From assembly GCA_003838065.1 (NCBI GenBank), contig QZAC01000055.1, positions 1 to 35,581 on the forward strand: a stretch of DNA of 35,581 nucleotides, read 5' to 3'. The stretch is from Methanocalculus sp. MSAO_Arc2 (GTDB lineage: Archaea; Halobacteriota; Methanomicrobia; Methanomicrobiales; Methanocorpusculaceae). The translations under genes and the position numbers were made by a program. Of this stretch, positions 15,813 through 25,291 are shown in pieces. How positions within the stretch are numbered: position 1 is the first letter of the stretch; each line of letters begins with the position of its first letter. A model generated the notes under the pieces. That model did not search any database, was not told where the DNA came from, and worked only from the letters and a program-made list of their open reading frames with translations.

Positions 15813-16721
15813 ATGACAGAACACCTCCGCTTCTGTGCAAACGGGATCAAATATGCCCTCCCACTCGATCTCGTCCAGTCCACCATAAGGATGATTGCAG
15901 TCGATGACCAGAACGGAAGTGTCATCAATGTCCATGGACGGGTAGTTCCGGTCGCACGAATCAGCATTCAACCCCAAATAGAGCGCCCGGTACAGGCAAG
16001 CGACTGCTTCGTCATCACATCCCTTGGAGAGAGTGGGATCGCACTCTTTGCCGATTCTGTTGAGGGTATAGGAACTGTTGGGGAGAGCCGACCTGGAGAT
16101 ATCATGGGAACCAGGATTGCAGAGGATGATTCAATTATTATTGATGACATCTCTCATGTGCCTCTCTCCTATGACATACAACCACCGGGAGATAGAGAGA
16201 CACAGGATATCCTTGCCCGCCGGGCCGATGCTATTGCTATGCCGGAGGAGAGAGGAGATGAAGGCATATACCCGGAGATACTCAGGTTTTCCCTTGGTTA
16301 CGTTGAGTATGCCGTTTTGATGCAATACGTCCGGGAAGTGATCCTGACGGGTGAGATCACTCCTATTCCAGGAATTCCACCTTTTATTATAGGTATATCC
16401 GTTGTCAGGGGAAGAATTATCTCATTGGTCGACCTTCGAAAATTTTTCGGGATACCTGAGATCGGGCTTACAGATTTTAACCGGGTGATCATTCTCTCTG
16501 ATGGCAAAATTACATTTGGTCTTCTCGTTGATCGAATCCTGGGTACCTCACACGTTAAAACACCTGAATCCAGGACAGGAACAGAAAACCCCATTCCAGA
16601 AAGCCACCTTGTCGGGATATCCGGCGGAGTAATCATCATTGATGCAAAAGCCCTTCTCACCGATGAGCGAATGGTAATAAACGAACAGGAACAAGCAACA
16701 AACATACAGGCAATTCAATGA
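15813..16721 (+). CDS. Double-CheW chemotaxis adaptor protein
   Basis: A 302-residue protein with two CheW-like SH3-type domains. The first spans about residues 1-110 (FCANGIKYALPLDLVQSTI ... GRVVPVARI), the second about 148-285 (EILRFSLGYVEYAVLMQYVREVI ... GIPPFIIGISVVRGRIISLVDLRKFFG). The second has the canonical CheW motifs and should link CheA to the receptor; the first is more divergent. A CheW dimer in one chain could cross-link arrays. It is the first gene of a seven-gene plus-strand run, 28 nt before the MCP gene. The ATG at 15813 lacks a ribosome site, suggesting a very short or absent leader. Confidence 0.88.
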   Translation: MTEHLRFCANGIKYALPLDLVQSTIRMIAVDDQNGSVINVHGRVVPVARISIQPQIERPVQASDCFVITSLGESGIALFADSVEGIGTVGESRPGDIMGTRIAEDDSIIIDDISHVPLSYDIQPPGDRETQDILARRADAIAMPEERGDEGIYPEILRFSLGYVEYAVLMQYVREVILTGEITPIPGIPPFIIGISVVRGRIISLVDLRKFFGIPEIGLTDFNRVIILSDGKITFGLLVDRILGTSHVKTPESRTGTENPIPESHLVGISGGVIIIDAKALLTDERMVINEQEQATNIQAIQ

Positions 16722-16749
16722 ACAGGAGAACTATCCGGGAGCTATACTC

Positions 16750-19131
16750 ATGACACGGTTCTTTTCAGATATGAAGGTTGGAACAAAAATTCTCGTTATC
16801 TGCCTCCTTCTTGCAATCATCCCGACAACACTTGTCGGTGTTGTCTCCTATTCCAGTTCTACGGGTGTCATCACCGATCAGATCGAGACACTCCTCAAGA
16901 CACAGGGGACAGACATGAAAGGATGGACAAATGATGTTTACACACTCACAAGGAGCAAGGTGGACAGCGATTTAAACGTCCTCAGGCAGCAATTCTATCA
17001 GCATGGTACACCCGAGATCATCGACGATAAGATGACACTTGTCGATCCGGGTGGTGAACAATACGTTGTCAATGACAACTTTGAGATCGTTGATGACGTC
17101 CAGGCACTGGTAGGCGGTGCGGCAACTGTCTTTCAGGTCTCTGAAGATCATGCCGTCCGGATAGCCACAAATGTCATCAGTGAAGACGGTGAGCGAGCAG
17201 TCGGGACACTCCTGACGCAGGATGTCTTTGATTACTCGGTGATCGGAGGGAAAACATTCTATGGATCACGAGACCTCTTTGGGATCCAGTATGTCACCGC
17301 ATACGAACCAATCAGGAACCGTGAAGGTAAAGTGATCGGTATCCTCTTTGTCGGAACCGAAGAGAGAGAAACCCTTGATGTTGTTAAGAACAGTATCAGG
17401 CAGACAGTCATTGGAGAAAACGGGTACATGTTCGTCCTTGACAGCCAGGGGAATATCGTGGTCCATCCTACTCGTGAAGGAGAGATCTGGGATGATATCG
17501 GATTTCTTAACAAGATCCAGGGACAGGGAGAGGGTGTACTGTATCATCAGGCAGAAGGGATGGATGTCGTCGATGTATACACGCACTTCGAACCTCTTGA
17601 CTGGTATATTATCTCCCGGGCCGATCTCTCAGATTTCACCGGGCCAATCAACACCATCAGGGACACCATCGTCATTGTTATCCTCTCATCCATCATCATC
17701 GGTGCCGGGGTTGCACTATTTTTCGGCAGATCCATTGCCGATCCTCTTCAGCAGGTTGTCCTGATGATCAAAGAATTGAGAAACGGACATCTCTCGGCCA
17801 GGCTGAATATTGGGCGCAAAGACGAGATTGGAGTGATGGCCCAGACCATGGACGAGTTCGCAGAGGACCTCCAGACCAATATTGTTGGCAATATCAAACG
17901 TATCGCAAACGGAGAATACGTCGAGGAGATCACTATCCAGGATGAACGTGACGAGATACGACCTGCGATCCGGATGATGATGGAATCCCTTGACCATCTC
18001 CATATAGAAACCCTGAAGATGACTGATGCTGCATGGGCAGGAGATCTGAAGGTTCGTGGAGATGAAAAAGTCTTCCGTGGAAGCTATCGCAGGATCATTG
18101 CCGGATTCAACAAAACACTGGAGCGCATCACTGAGCCGGTGAATGAAGCGATGCGGCTGGCAGGATTCTATGCCGCAGGCGACTTTACAGCACGCTTTAA
18201 CCCTGATATTCCGGTTGCAGGGGAATTCATTGCATACCGAGACGCATTAAACACCATCGGTATTGAACTCTCACGATTGATGAAACTGATCACAGAAGAG
18301 CTGTATGAAGGGATTTCCGTGCTTTCATCTGCATCAAGCGAGATCATCGCGGTCACAGCCCATCTATCTTCCGAGAGTTCCCAGACAGTTCGGATCGTGG
18401 ATGAAACATCGGATTCGGTTGAGGGGGTGCGTCTCCAGACGGAACGGGCCAACCAGAAGATACGATCGGTTACCGAGAAGGCAATGAAAACAAGCTTCGT
18501 CAGCAAAGACGGACAGCGATCGATCCAGGAAATCCTGGACGGCATGAATCAGATCAGGCGCCAGATGGACGTCATCGGAACAAATGTCGTCAAACTCCAG
18601 GAACAGAGCACTGCAATCGGCGAGATCATCGCTACAGTCACTGACATCTCAGAACAGTCAAACCTGCTGGCCGTCAACGCTTCAATTGAGGCTGCAAAAG
18701 CCGGGGAATTTGGGAAAGGATTTGCTGTGGTTGCCCATGAGATCCATAATCTTGCAGAACAGTCCAAACAGGCGACAGCACACATCAGAACGATCCTAAC
18801 CGACATCCAGCGCGGAGTTTCGGGAACTGTTATCTCAGTTGACCGGGGATCGGCATCAGTCGAAGATACAGTCGGTCTGACGTCACAGGCACGAGAAGCG
18901 ATCGAGGTGCTTGCATCAGCCATTGCAGATTCATCCAAAGAAGCTTACGAGATCGCCGATTCGATCTCTGAACAGGCAAGCGGGATGGATCGGATCTCTC
19001 ATGCGATGGAGAAGATCCAGGAGGCAGCCAGAAAGAACCTGGAGAATACCCAGAAGGCTGAGAAGACCGCAGAAGATCTGCACGAGCTTGGCATCAGGCT
19101 GAAGAAGATCACTGAACAGTATCACGTCTGA
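16750..19131 (+). CDS. Methyl-accepting chemotaxis protein with Cache sensor and HAMP repeats
   Basis: A 793-residue transmembrane receptor. The first membrane helix lies at about residues 13-34 and the second at about 304-325. The extracytoplasmic region between them looks like a Cache_3/Cache_2 sensor (DLFGIQYVTAYEPIRN, then GENGYMFVLDSQGNIVVHP). A HAMP domain follows (about 325-378), then HAMP-like repeats up to about 520 (GSYRRIIAGFNKTLERITEPVNEAM). The signalling tip is at about residues 638-675 (NLLAVNASIEAAKAGEFGKG, then FAVVAHEIHNLAEQS). The C-terminus ends YHV without a CheR-binding pentapeptide. No CheR or CheB gene is nearby. GGGAG lies 8 nt before the ATG. The ligand is unknown; Cache domains usually bind small metabolites. 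Confidence 0.93.
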   Translation: MTRFFSDMKVGTKILVICLLLAIIPTTLVGVVSYSSSTGVITDQIETLLKTQGTDMKGWTNDVYTLTRSKVDSDLNVLRQQFYQHGTPEIIDDKMTLVDPGGEQYVVNDNFEIVDDVQALVGGAATVFQVSEDHAVRIATNVISEDGERAVGTLLTQDVFDYSVIGGKTFYGSRDLFGIQYVTAYEPIRNREGKVIGILFVGTEERETLDVVKNSIRQTVIGENGYMFVLDSQGNIVVHPTREGEIWDDIGFLNKIQGQGEGVLYHQAEGMDVVDVYTHFEPLDWYIISRADLSDFTGPINTIRDTIVIVILSSIIIGAGVALFFGRSIADPLQQVVLMIKELRNGHLSARLNIGRKDEIGVMAQTMDEFAEDLQTNIVGNIKRIANGEYVEEITIQDERDEIRPAIRMMMESLDHLHIETLKMTDAAWAGDLKVRGDEKVFRGSYRRIIAGFNKTLERITEPVNEAMRLAGFYAAGDFTARFNPDIPVAGEFIAYRDALNTIGIELSRLMKLITEELYEGISVLSSASSEIIAVTAHLSSESSQTVRIVDETSDSVEGVRLQTERANQKIRSVTEKAMKTSFVSKDGQRSIQEILDGMNQIRRQMDVIGTNVVKLQEQSTAIGEIIATVTDISEQSNLLAVNASIEAAKAGEFGKGFAVVAHEIHNLAEQSKQATAHIRTILTDIQRGVSGTVISVDRGSASVEDTVGLTSQAREAIEVLASAIADSSKEAYEIADSISEQASGMDRISHAMEKIQEAARKNLENTQKAEKTAEDLHELGIRLKKITEQYHV

Positions 19132-19132
19132 C

Positions 19133-21337
19133 ATGGCGAAAAAGGATCAGGACCTAAAAGAGGCACTCCTGGCAACATTCAGGGACGAGGCTGATGAGAT
19201 TCTCACCGCGATAACGAGCGATCTGATCAGCCTTGAAAAAGGAGGAACCGAAATCGATCCGGTGCTGTCAGAATCGATATACCGGAGGACGCATAGTCTG
19301 AAAGGAGCGGCACGGGCAATCTCGCTTCGTGAGATCGAGTCGATCTGCCAGCACCTTGAAACAGCACTATCCGGTGTCCGGAATGGAGAATACTTCCCTG
19401 ACGCCGCAACCTATGACCTCTTTCACCGGGCTGTTGGACAAATCAGATCCCTTGTTGCCGGAGAAACAGGAGCAGTTGTCCCTCTTATCCGGGAACTCCG
19501 GGCTGTTGGCTCCCATAAACAGAAGTCTTTCGTTGAAAGAAAGGAACCATACAGCCCTCAAAACGAGAGCGTTCGGCATAGGGAAAGTGGTACCGTCAGA
19601 ATTGCAACAAAAAGCCTTGATCGTCTCATCGGAGGTTCAGATGAACTCCTTTCAGCAAGACTCTCATTAGCCCACAGAATGCGGGAGCTGAATATGATGA
19701 TGCTGCAGTTTTCTACATGGCAGTGGGCACAGGTACAGATCACTACCGATCAACGCCAGATTGAAGATCTGATAAAGTCAGGCAGGGAGATGACGACCCG
19801 TGATCTTGGTGCACTCGACAGAATACTCCAATTTTTACGGAAGAACCGCGAATTTATCGATTCTTTCAGATATAAACTGGCAAATCAGGTTCAGTCAAAT
19901 GCCCGGGACCGTACCGTGCTCGAAGCAGGCACAAAAGCAGTTGCCGACACCATTCATGATGCTGTCCTTATCCCATTCTTAAATATCCTCGAACCGTTCC
20001 AATTATTTATCCGGGACGCTGCAGGATCATCAGGAAAGCAGGTTGAATTCATGGTTGATGGAGGTGAGATTGAGATAGATCGCCGGGTCCTTGAGGCGCT
20101 CAAAGACCCGCTCCTCCATATCATTAGAAATGCAATTGACCATGGGATTGAACATCCAGGAGCCAGGATTAGCCGGGGGAAGAGCCCTCGAGGTAAGATC
20201 CATGTCAGAGTTGTTCCGCTTGCAGGAAGCCGGGTGGGAATTGATATTTCAGATGACGGAAATGGGATTAATCCTGAAAGAATCCGACAGTCAGCTTTAC
20301 AGAAAGGTATGATTACAACCGAAGAAGCTGAGAGCATGTCTGATGAAGAAGCCCTGAACCTTGCACTCCGATCTGGGCTCTCAACATCCACGATCGTAAC
20401 AAAACTCTCTGGAAGAGGGCTTGGTCTTGCCATCGTTGAGGACGCTGCAACCAGTCTCGGGGGGACGGTATCGGTCACTTCAATTCCAGGAGAAAATACC
20501 TGTGTGCGGATGTCAGTTCCGGTACGCCTCTCAAACTTCAGAGGTATTGTTGTCAGGTCCGGGCGACGCGCCTATGTTATGCCGATGCAGCAGGTCAAAA
20601 TGGTAATAAGGACAAAATCGGGTGCAGACGAGATTCGCCTTGGAGATGAATTGGTCAGGCTTGTCCCGCTATGCCATGCACTTGGAGCAGAAGACATTAT
20701 AAGTAATGTGAATGATGACCGGCTTGTTCCTACCATTATTCTCGCATCCGGCGCAGGCAAACTCGGCGTATATGTCGATGAAATAGTTCGGGTACAGGAG
20801 ATTGTTCTCCGGCCACTAGGAAGCCAGCTCCGCTATGTTAAACGGATCGCAGGTGCCGGGATTCTCGATGACGGAACCGTGGCGCTCATCATTGATCCGC
20901 TGGATTTGATCAGCTCTTCGCTTCATATCAAACCAGCACAAGCGGCCGTGCATGAGCAGGAACAAAAGAATGTTCTTGTTGTTGAAGACTCAGTAACATC
21001 CAGGGAATTCCTTCGATCTATACTGGAAAAAGAAGGCTATGGCGTTGAAATTGCCAAGGATGGAGCGGAAGCACTCCAAAAACTTAAACAGGAAGAATTT
21101 GATATTGTCATATCTGATGTTGACATGCCCGGGATCAATGGCTTTGCTCTCACTGAGGCAATCAAGAAAGATGTATCTCTTTTTACCCTGCCGGTGGTGC
21201 TGGTGACATCACTTGACTCACCACGTGACCAGGAGTACGGCATACATCTCGGTGCGGATGCCTACATTATTAAAAGCATGTTCGAAAAGAATGCATTCCT
21301 CAAGCTGATCAGAGAGGTTGCTTTCCATGAATCCTGA
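19133..21337 (+). CDS. CheA-type histidine kinase with C-terminal receiver domain
   Basis: A 734-residue chemotaxis kinase. It has an HPt domain with phospho-acceptor H54 (RRTHSLKGAARA), no recognisable P2 CheY-binding domain, a helical region (about 150-290), and a GHKL ATPase with N box LLHIIRNAIDHGIEHP (about 327-342), G1 DDGNGI and G2 LSGRGLGLAIV. A CheW-like domain follows (about 460-600), then a receiver domain (about 613-730) with the acidic pocket VVEDS, phospho-acceptor near D662 (ISDVDMPG) and conserved Lys in YIIKS. Loss of P2 and addition of a receiver suggest that phosphate is passed internally or drained within the molecule. It starts 1 nt after the MCP stop, and its end overlaps the next gene by 11 nt. 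Confidence 0.93.
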   Translation: MAKKDQDLKEALLATFRDEADEILTAITSDLISLEKGGTEIDPVLSESIYRRTHSLKGAARAISLREIESICQHLETALSGVRNGEYFPDAATYDLFHRAVGQIRSLVAGETGAVVPLIRELRAVGSHKQKSFVERKEPYSPQNESVRHRESGTVRIATKSLDRLIGGSDELLSARLSLAHRMRELNMMMLQFSTWQWAQVQITTDQRQIEDLIKSGREMTTRDLGALDRILQFLRKNREFIDSFRYKLANQVQSNARDRTVLEAGTKAVADTIHDAVLIPFLNILEPFQLFIRDAAGSSGKQVEFMVDGGEIEIDRRVLEALKDPLLHIIRNAIDHGIEHPGARISRGKSPRGKIHVRVVPLAGSRVGIDISDDGNGINPERIRQSALQKGMITTEEAESMSDEEALNLALRSGLSTSTIVTKLSGRGLGLAIVEDAATSLGGTVSVTSIPGENTCVRMSVPVRLSNFRGIVVRSGRRAYVMPMQQVKMVIRTKSGADEIRLGDELVRLVPLCHALGAEDIISNVNDDRLVPTIILASGAGKLGVYVDEIVRVQEIVLRPLGSQLRYVKRIAGAGILDDGTVALIIDPLDLISSSLHIKPAQAAVHEQEQKNVLVVEDSVTSREFLRSILEKEGYGVEIAKDGAEALQKLKQEEFDIVISDVDMPGINGFALTEAIKKDVSLFTLPVVLVTSLDSPRDQEYGIHLGADAYIIKSMFEKNAFLKLIREVAFHES

Positions 21338-22613
21338 TAGCTCCGCACCCCGTCTCCTTGTTGTTGAAGACAGCCCCACCCAGGCAGAATATATACGGCG
21401 AATCCTGATAAGAGAAGGTTTTTTTGTCAATGTTGCATCTGATGGCAGATCTGCAATACAGGCAATGAAAGAGACTGAATTCGATCTCGTCATCAGTGAT
21501 ATTATCATGCCGGGAATGGATGGATATGAACTCTGCCACAGGATACGGGAAGTGAGCATGATTCCAATTATCCTGGTCACCCAGCTCTATGATACCCTGG
21601 ATATTGTACGCGGGCTGGCGGCCGGTGCAGATGGCTTCATCATAAAACCCTTCGATCCCATATCACTCCTCGAAACTGTCGCAAATATGATCAGCATAGA
21701 GCAGAACAGAAAAATCACAACGAAAGGCAACCAGCTCATGATCGATATCGATGGGTACTCCTATACAATCTCAGCTGAAAAAGAGACGATTCTTTCTATA
21801 CTCCTCTCAACGTACGCAACAGCCGTCAACAAAAATATTGAACTCCAGGAGGCTCGTGACGAACTATATGAGATGAATGAACAGCTCCAGGATTTCATAG
21901 AAAAACTGCGGTATACATACGACGAACTTCATCATGAAATGAATGAACGGCAAAGGATGGAGAATGCAGTTATTGAGTCACACAGAAACCTCCAGCTGAT
22001 GACAAGCATCACCCGCCATGATATCAGAAATCAGCTTGCCGTCATCGAAGGGTATCTTGAGCTTGCCGGATCAGTTGATGAAAGAATAGGTATTATTGAT
22101 GCATTATCAAAGATAAGGGATGCAGGGCGGCGAATAGAAAGAATCATCGAATTCACCCGCGATTTCCAGGAGATGGGTGCATCTGATCCACAATGGCAGG
22201 ATCTCAGATCTGTGATAGATTCCGCCTGCTATCTAATAGATAATCAAGGAGTCGCGATTATATCCGAAATAGCAAATATCAGGATTTTATCCGATCCATT
22301 GTTTGAGAGGGTATGTACCATCATCATCGACAACGCCATCCAGCATGGAGAAAGCGTCACACATATCCTGATCTCTACAAGGATGGATGGAAATAATCTC
22401 CTGATATCGTTCAAAGATGATGGAATCGGAATTCCAGAGGAGCTAAAAATGAGTATTTTCGAACACGGATATGGAAAAAATACCGGACTCGGGCTCTTTC
22501 TGGCGCGAGAGATCCTCTCTGTATGTGATTGTACAATCAGTGAGTGCGGCCAGCCGGGCAAAGGGGCATTATTTGAGATACTGGTTCCAGAACATATGTA
22601 CCAGCAGGTATGA
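21327..22613 (+). CDS. Receiver-histidine kinase hybrid (REC-coiled coil-HATPase)
   Basis: A 428-residue soluble protein with an N-terminal receiver domain (LLVVEDSPTQAEYIRRIL; phospho-acceptor D58 in ISDIIMPGMDGYE; KPFDP loop), a coiled-coil linker (about 165-220), an archaeal-type H box SITRHDIRNQL (H231), and an ATPase with N box IIIDNAIQHGE, G1 DDGIGIPEE and G2 GLGLFLAREIL. All catalytic motifs look intact, so this is probably an active kinase switched by phosphorylation of its own receiver, for example by the CheA upstream. The ATG at 21327 has GAGAGG 9 nt upstream and lies inside the end of the cheA-like gene; an in-frame TTG at 21318 is less likely. Confidence 0.9.
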   Translation: MNPDSSAPRLLVVEDSPTQAEYIRRILIREGFFVNVASDGRSAIQAMKETEFDLVISDIIMPGMDGYELCHRIREVSMIPIILVTQLYDTLDIVRGLAAGADGFIIKPFDPISLLETVANMISIEQNRKITTKGNQLMIDIDGYSYTISAEKETILSILLSTYATAVNKNIELQEARDELYEMNEQLQDFIEKLRYTYDELHHEMNERQRMENAVIESHRNLQLMTSITRHDIRNQLAVIEGYLELAGSVDERIGIIDALSKIRDAGRRIERIIEFTRDFQEMGASDPQWQDLRSVIDSACYLIDNQGVAIISEIANIRILSDPLFERVCTIIIDNAIQHGESVTHILISTRMDGNNLLISFKDDGIGIPEELKMSIFEHGYGKNTGLGLFLAREILSVCDCTISECGQPGKGALFEILVPEHMYQQV

Positions 22614-22627
22614 GAAGAGGGAAACTA

Positions 22628-23872
22628 ATGAACAACACTAAGCGTATCCTGGTTGTTGAAGACAGTACAACCCAGGCAGAATATCTCCGCAGAATTCTTG
22701 AAAGTGAGGGATATATCGTAGACATTGCCCATGACGGGAATGCTGCTCTTCTAAGAATAGCAGACGAAACACCAGATCTCGTGCTGAGCGATATTGTAAT
22801 GCCCGGGTTGAGTGGATATGAACTCTGTGAGAAAATCAAGCAACAGCACAACATTCCGGTGTTCCTCGTCACCCAGCTCTACAACCCCGAAGATGTCGTG
22901 CGCGGGGTTGCCTCAGGTGCCGACAACTTCATCATCAAACCATTTGATCCTGATTTTATTCTGAAAAGGGTCCAGGAATTATTTTTGAAAGCAGAAGATA
23001 CTCAGCAAACAGAAGACCTCTCAATCACCATCTCAGGGAATACCTATCAAATTGATGCCGAACGCAAAACGATTCTCACTATTCTCCTCTCGACCTATGC
23101 ACTTGCTGTCCAGAAAAATATCGATCTCTCAGAGGCGCAGGACGAACTCTTCGGACTAAACGAGCAGCTCCAGGAGAAGAACGAAGCACTGAGAAAAGAG
23201 AATCTGGAACGTGAAAGGGTAGAAAAAGCACTCTCTGAAGCCCATAGAAAACTGACACTCGTCACAAGCATTACACGACACGGACTTCTCAATCAACTCG
23301 GAGCAATTCACGAGTCACTTGAATATACAGAAAGAATTCTAAACACTGATCCGACCGTTGCAAAAAATAGTCTCCGATCAGCCATCACCGGTATCCAACG
23401 GGTAATTGAAATGACCAGGTTCACCCAGGAGTACCAGAAAATCGGCCAGAGCCCCCCGGTATGGGAAAGGCTCGTGGATATTATCCCAAAATTCGATGAA
23501 TACAGGATCGAGATTCAGGCAGATATACCACCTGATCTCTCGATCTATTTGGATCCCATTGCTGGAAGGGCTATAGCCGCCATGATTGAAGATGCACATC
23601 GAAGACGTGCGGAAAAAGTAATAATGAGCTGTGAAGAGAAGAAGAATAGCACCATTATCACCATCGAAGATGACGGTATCGGGATTCCCGGACCTGCAAA
23701 GGAAGGACTTTTCTCCTATGAAAAGAGCTATGATCGGGGGTTTTCTCTCTTTCTTGCACGCGAAGCTCTGGCAATCACCGGAATCAATCTGGAAGAAACG
23801 GGAGACCCCCGTCAGGGTGGGCGATTTGAGATCCGATGTCCACATGGAGTGGTTCAAAAGGGTACCGGATGA
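22628..23872 (+). CDS. Receiver-histidine kinase hybrid, kinase motifs degenerate
   Basis: A 414-residue protein with the same layout as the preceding one and clearly paralogous to it: the receiver segments share VVEDS-TQAEY-RRIL, MPG, GYELC, LVTQLY and FIIKPFDP. The receiver is intact (D55 in LSDIVMPG). The H box is SITRHGLLNQL (H218), with the residue after His changed from D to G. In the ATPase domain the N box reads MIEDAHRRRAE, with Asp instead of the Mg-binding Asn, and the G2 box is GFSLFLAREAL instead of GLGLFLA; only the G1 box DDGIGIPG is kept. It may be a pseudokinase that still receives phosphate. The start at 22628 has AGAGGG upstream; an alternative ATG at 22610 overlaps the previous stop. 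Confidence 0.87.
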   Translation: MNNTKRILVVEDSTTQAEYLRRILESEGYIVDIAHDGNAALLRIADETPDLVLSDIVMPGLSGYELCEKIKQQHNIPVFLVTQLYNPEDVVRGVASGADNFIIKPFDPDFILKRVQELFLKAEDTQQTEDLSITISGNTYQIDAERKTILTILLSTYALAVQKNIDLSEAQDELFGLNEQLQEKNEALRKENLERERVEKALSEAHRKLTLVTSITRHGLLNQLGAIHESLEYTERILNTDPTVAKNSLRSAITGIQRVIEMTRFTQEYQKIGQSPPVWERLVDIIPKFDEYRIEIQADIPPDLSIYLDPIAGRAIAAMIEDAHRRRAEKVIMSCEEKKNSTIITIEDDGIGIPGPAKEGLFSYEKSYDRGFSLFLAREALAITGINLEETGDPRQGGRFEIRCPHGVVQKGTG

Positions 23873-23884
23873 GAGGTGATTCTG

Positions 23885-25279
23885 ATGTTGGCATTCGATC
23901 ACCCACTTTTCTCTGAACCAATAGAACGCCGCCGGATCATCGCTCTCTCTTCTGCAATCATCATAGCGTTTTCTGCAAATATCGCTGCCCTCATCTATGG
24001 AATTACCATTGTACTCCCACACCTCCTCTATCTCCCAATCCTTCTTGCTGGATACTGGTATCCACGACGCGGTGCGGCGATTGCAGTTCTTATCGCGGTG
24101 CTGTATGCTGCTGCTGCGATCCTGCTCACCTCGCCCGATCTCTTCATCACCGTATCCATTCTGGCCAGGGCAGCCGTTTATATTATCATTGGAGTAATCG
24201 TCTCTCTCCTGACAGTACGTCTCAGGAGATCTGAACAGCAGCTGTATGACTTAATTGAATTTCTCCCGGATGCCACCTATGCAATCGACCGGGAGGGCAG
24301 GGTCATTGCCTGGAACCGGGCAATCGAAGAGATGACAGGCATTCCAAAGATGAAGATGATCGGTCACAGAGATTATGCCTATGCAGTGCCGTTCTATGGA
24401 GAGGCCCGTCCAATGTTAATCAACCATGCTATGGAAAACAACATGGCATCAGAATCATATTACCCTGAGATCAGAAGGAGCGGTGATACTATCGAAACAG
24501 AGGTTGTTGCACCCCACATCAACGACGGCAAAGGTGCTCACCTGAAGATCACAGCCGCCCCTCTCTACGATCCTGGAGGTGATATTGCCGGGGCTGTTGA
24601 ATCAATTCGCGATATAACCGAAGATGTATTAACACGAAAAGCACTTCAGAACTCAAACCGCCAGCTAGCCGCATTAAGTGGTATTATACGGCACGGGCTT
24701 TCTGAACGTCTTGAAGAGCTGTACAGCCACCTCACTATCGGGAGCATGCAGTTTACCGATCCCAGAGTCATAACGTTTCTTGAGAAGATTGAAAGGGCTG
24801 CAGATGGGATACGGCGCCAGATCGCAATATCACGGGACTTTCGTGAGATTGGATCACGATCGCCACTCTGGATCCCTGTGCAGGAGGCAGTTTTGGGTGC
24901 TGCAAGCCGCATCGATACCGGCGGGATGGTAATCCGAATCTGGACAGAACGCCTTCAGATCTTCTCCGATCCAAGCATTGGAACTGCATGTTCTCACCTG
25001 ATCGAGAATGCCCATGCAGCCGGAGCAACAGCACTCGTCATCACATACCAGATCCGGGATGAGGGTTGCGCGGTCTATTTTGAAGATAACGGGGTTGGAG
25101 TACCGGAAGAGAAAAAAGAGACGCTCTTTTCACAGAATAGAGAGCAATCAGGCCATGGTCTCTTCCTGACCCATGAGATTCTCGCAATTACCGGTATTTG
25201 CATCTCTGAAGAAGGCACAAGCGGCCTTGGAGCGCGGTTTACTCTTCTTGTGCCACCAGAGGGATACCGAATTACCTGA
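23885..25279 (+). CDS. Membrane-bound PAS histidine kinase
   Basis: A 464-residue kinase. Residues about 20-115 hold around four membrane helices (IIALSSAIIIAFSANIAALI ... HLLYLPILLAGYWYPRRG ... AAIAVLIAVLYAAAAILL ... AAVYIIIGVIVSLL), an integral sensor region. A PAS domain follows at about 118-240 (LYDLIEFLPDATYAIDREGR, then WNRAIEEMTG). The H box is SGIIRHGLSERLEEL (H270), with the same D-to-G change as in the gene before it. The ATPase has N box LIENAHAAGA (Asn kept), G1 EDNGVGVPEE and G2 GHGLFLTHEIL. It is probably active but divergent. GAGAGG lies 8 nt before the ATG at 23885; a GTG at 23876 is a possible alternative. It follows the previous gene by 12 nt. Confidence 0.87.
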   Translation: MLAFDHPLFSEPIERRRIIALSSAIIIAFSANIAALIYGITIVLPHLLYLPILLAGYWYPRRGAAIAVLIAVLYAAAAILLTSPDLFITVSILARAAVYIIIGVIVSLLTVRLRRSEQQLYDLIEFLPDATYAIDREGRVIAWNRAIEEMTGIPKMKMIGHRDYAYAVPFYGEARPMLINHAMENNMASESYYPEIRRSGDTIETEVVAPHINDGKGAHLKITAAPLYDPGGDIAGAVESIRDITEDVLTRKALQNSNRQLAALSGIIRHGLSERLEELYSHLTIGSMQFTDPRVITFLEKIERAADGIRRQIAISRDFREIGSRSPLWIPVQEAVLGAASRIDTGGMVIRIWTERLQIFSDPSIGTACSHLIENAHAAGATALVITYQIRDEGCAVYFEDNGVGVPEEKKETLFSQNREQSGHGLFLTHEILAITGICISEEGTSGLGARFTLLVPPEGYRIT

Positions 25280-25291
25280 AGGGGTGCTGAT

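Noticed and set aside
23378..24022. 214-codon minus-strand open frame inside the receiver-kinase genes
   Set aside because: Antisense to two supported plus-strand genes, with no family features.
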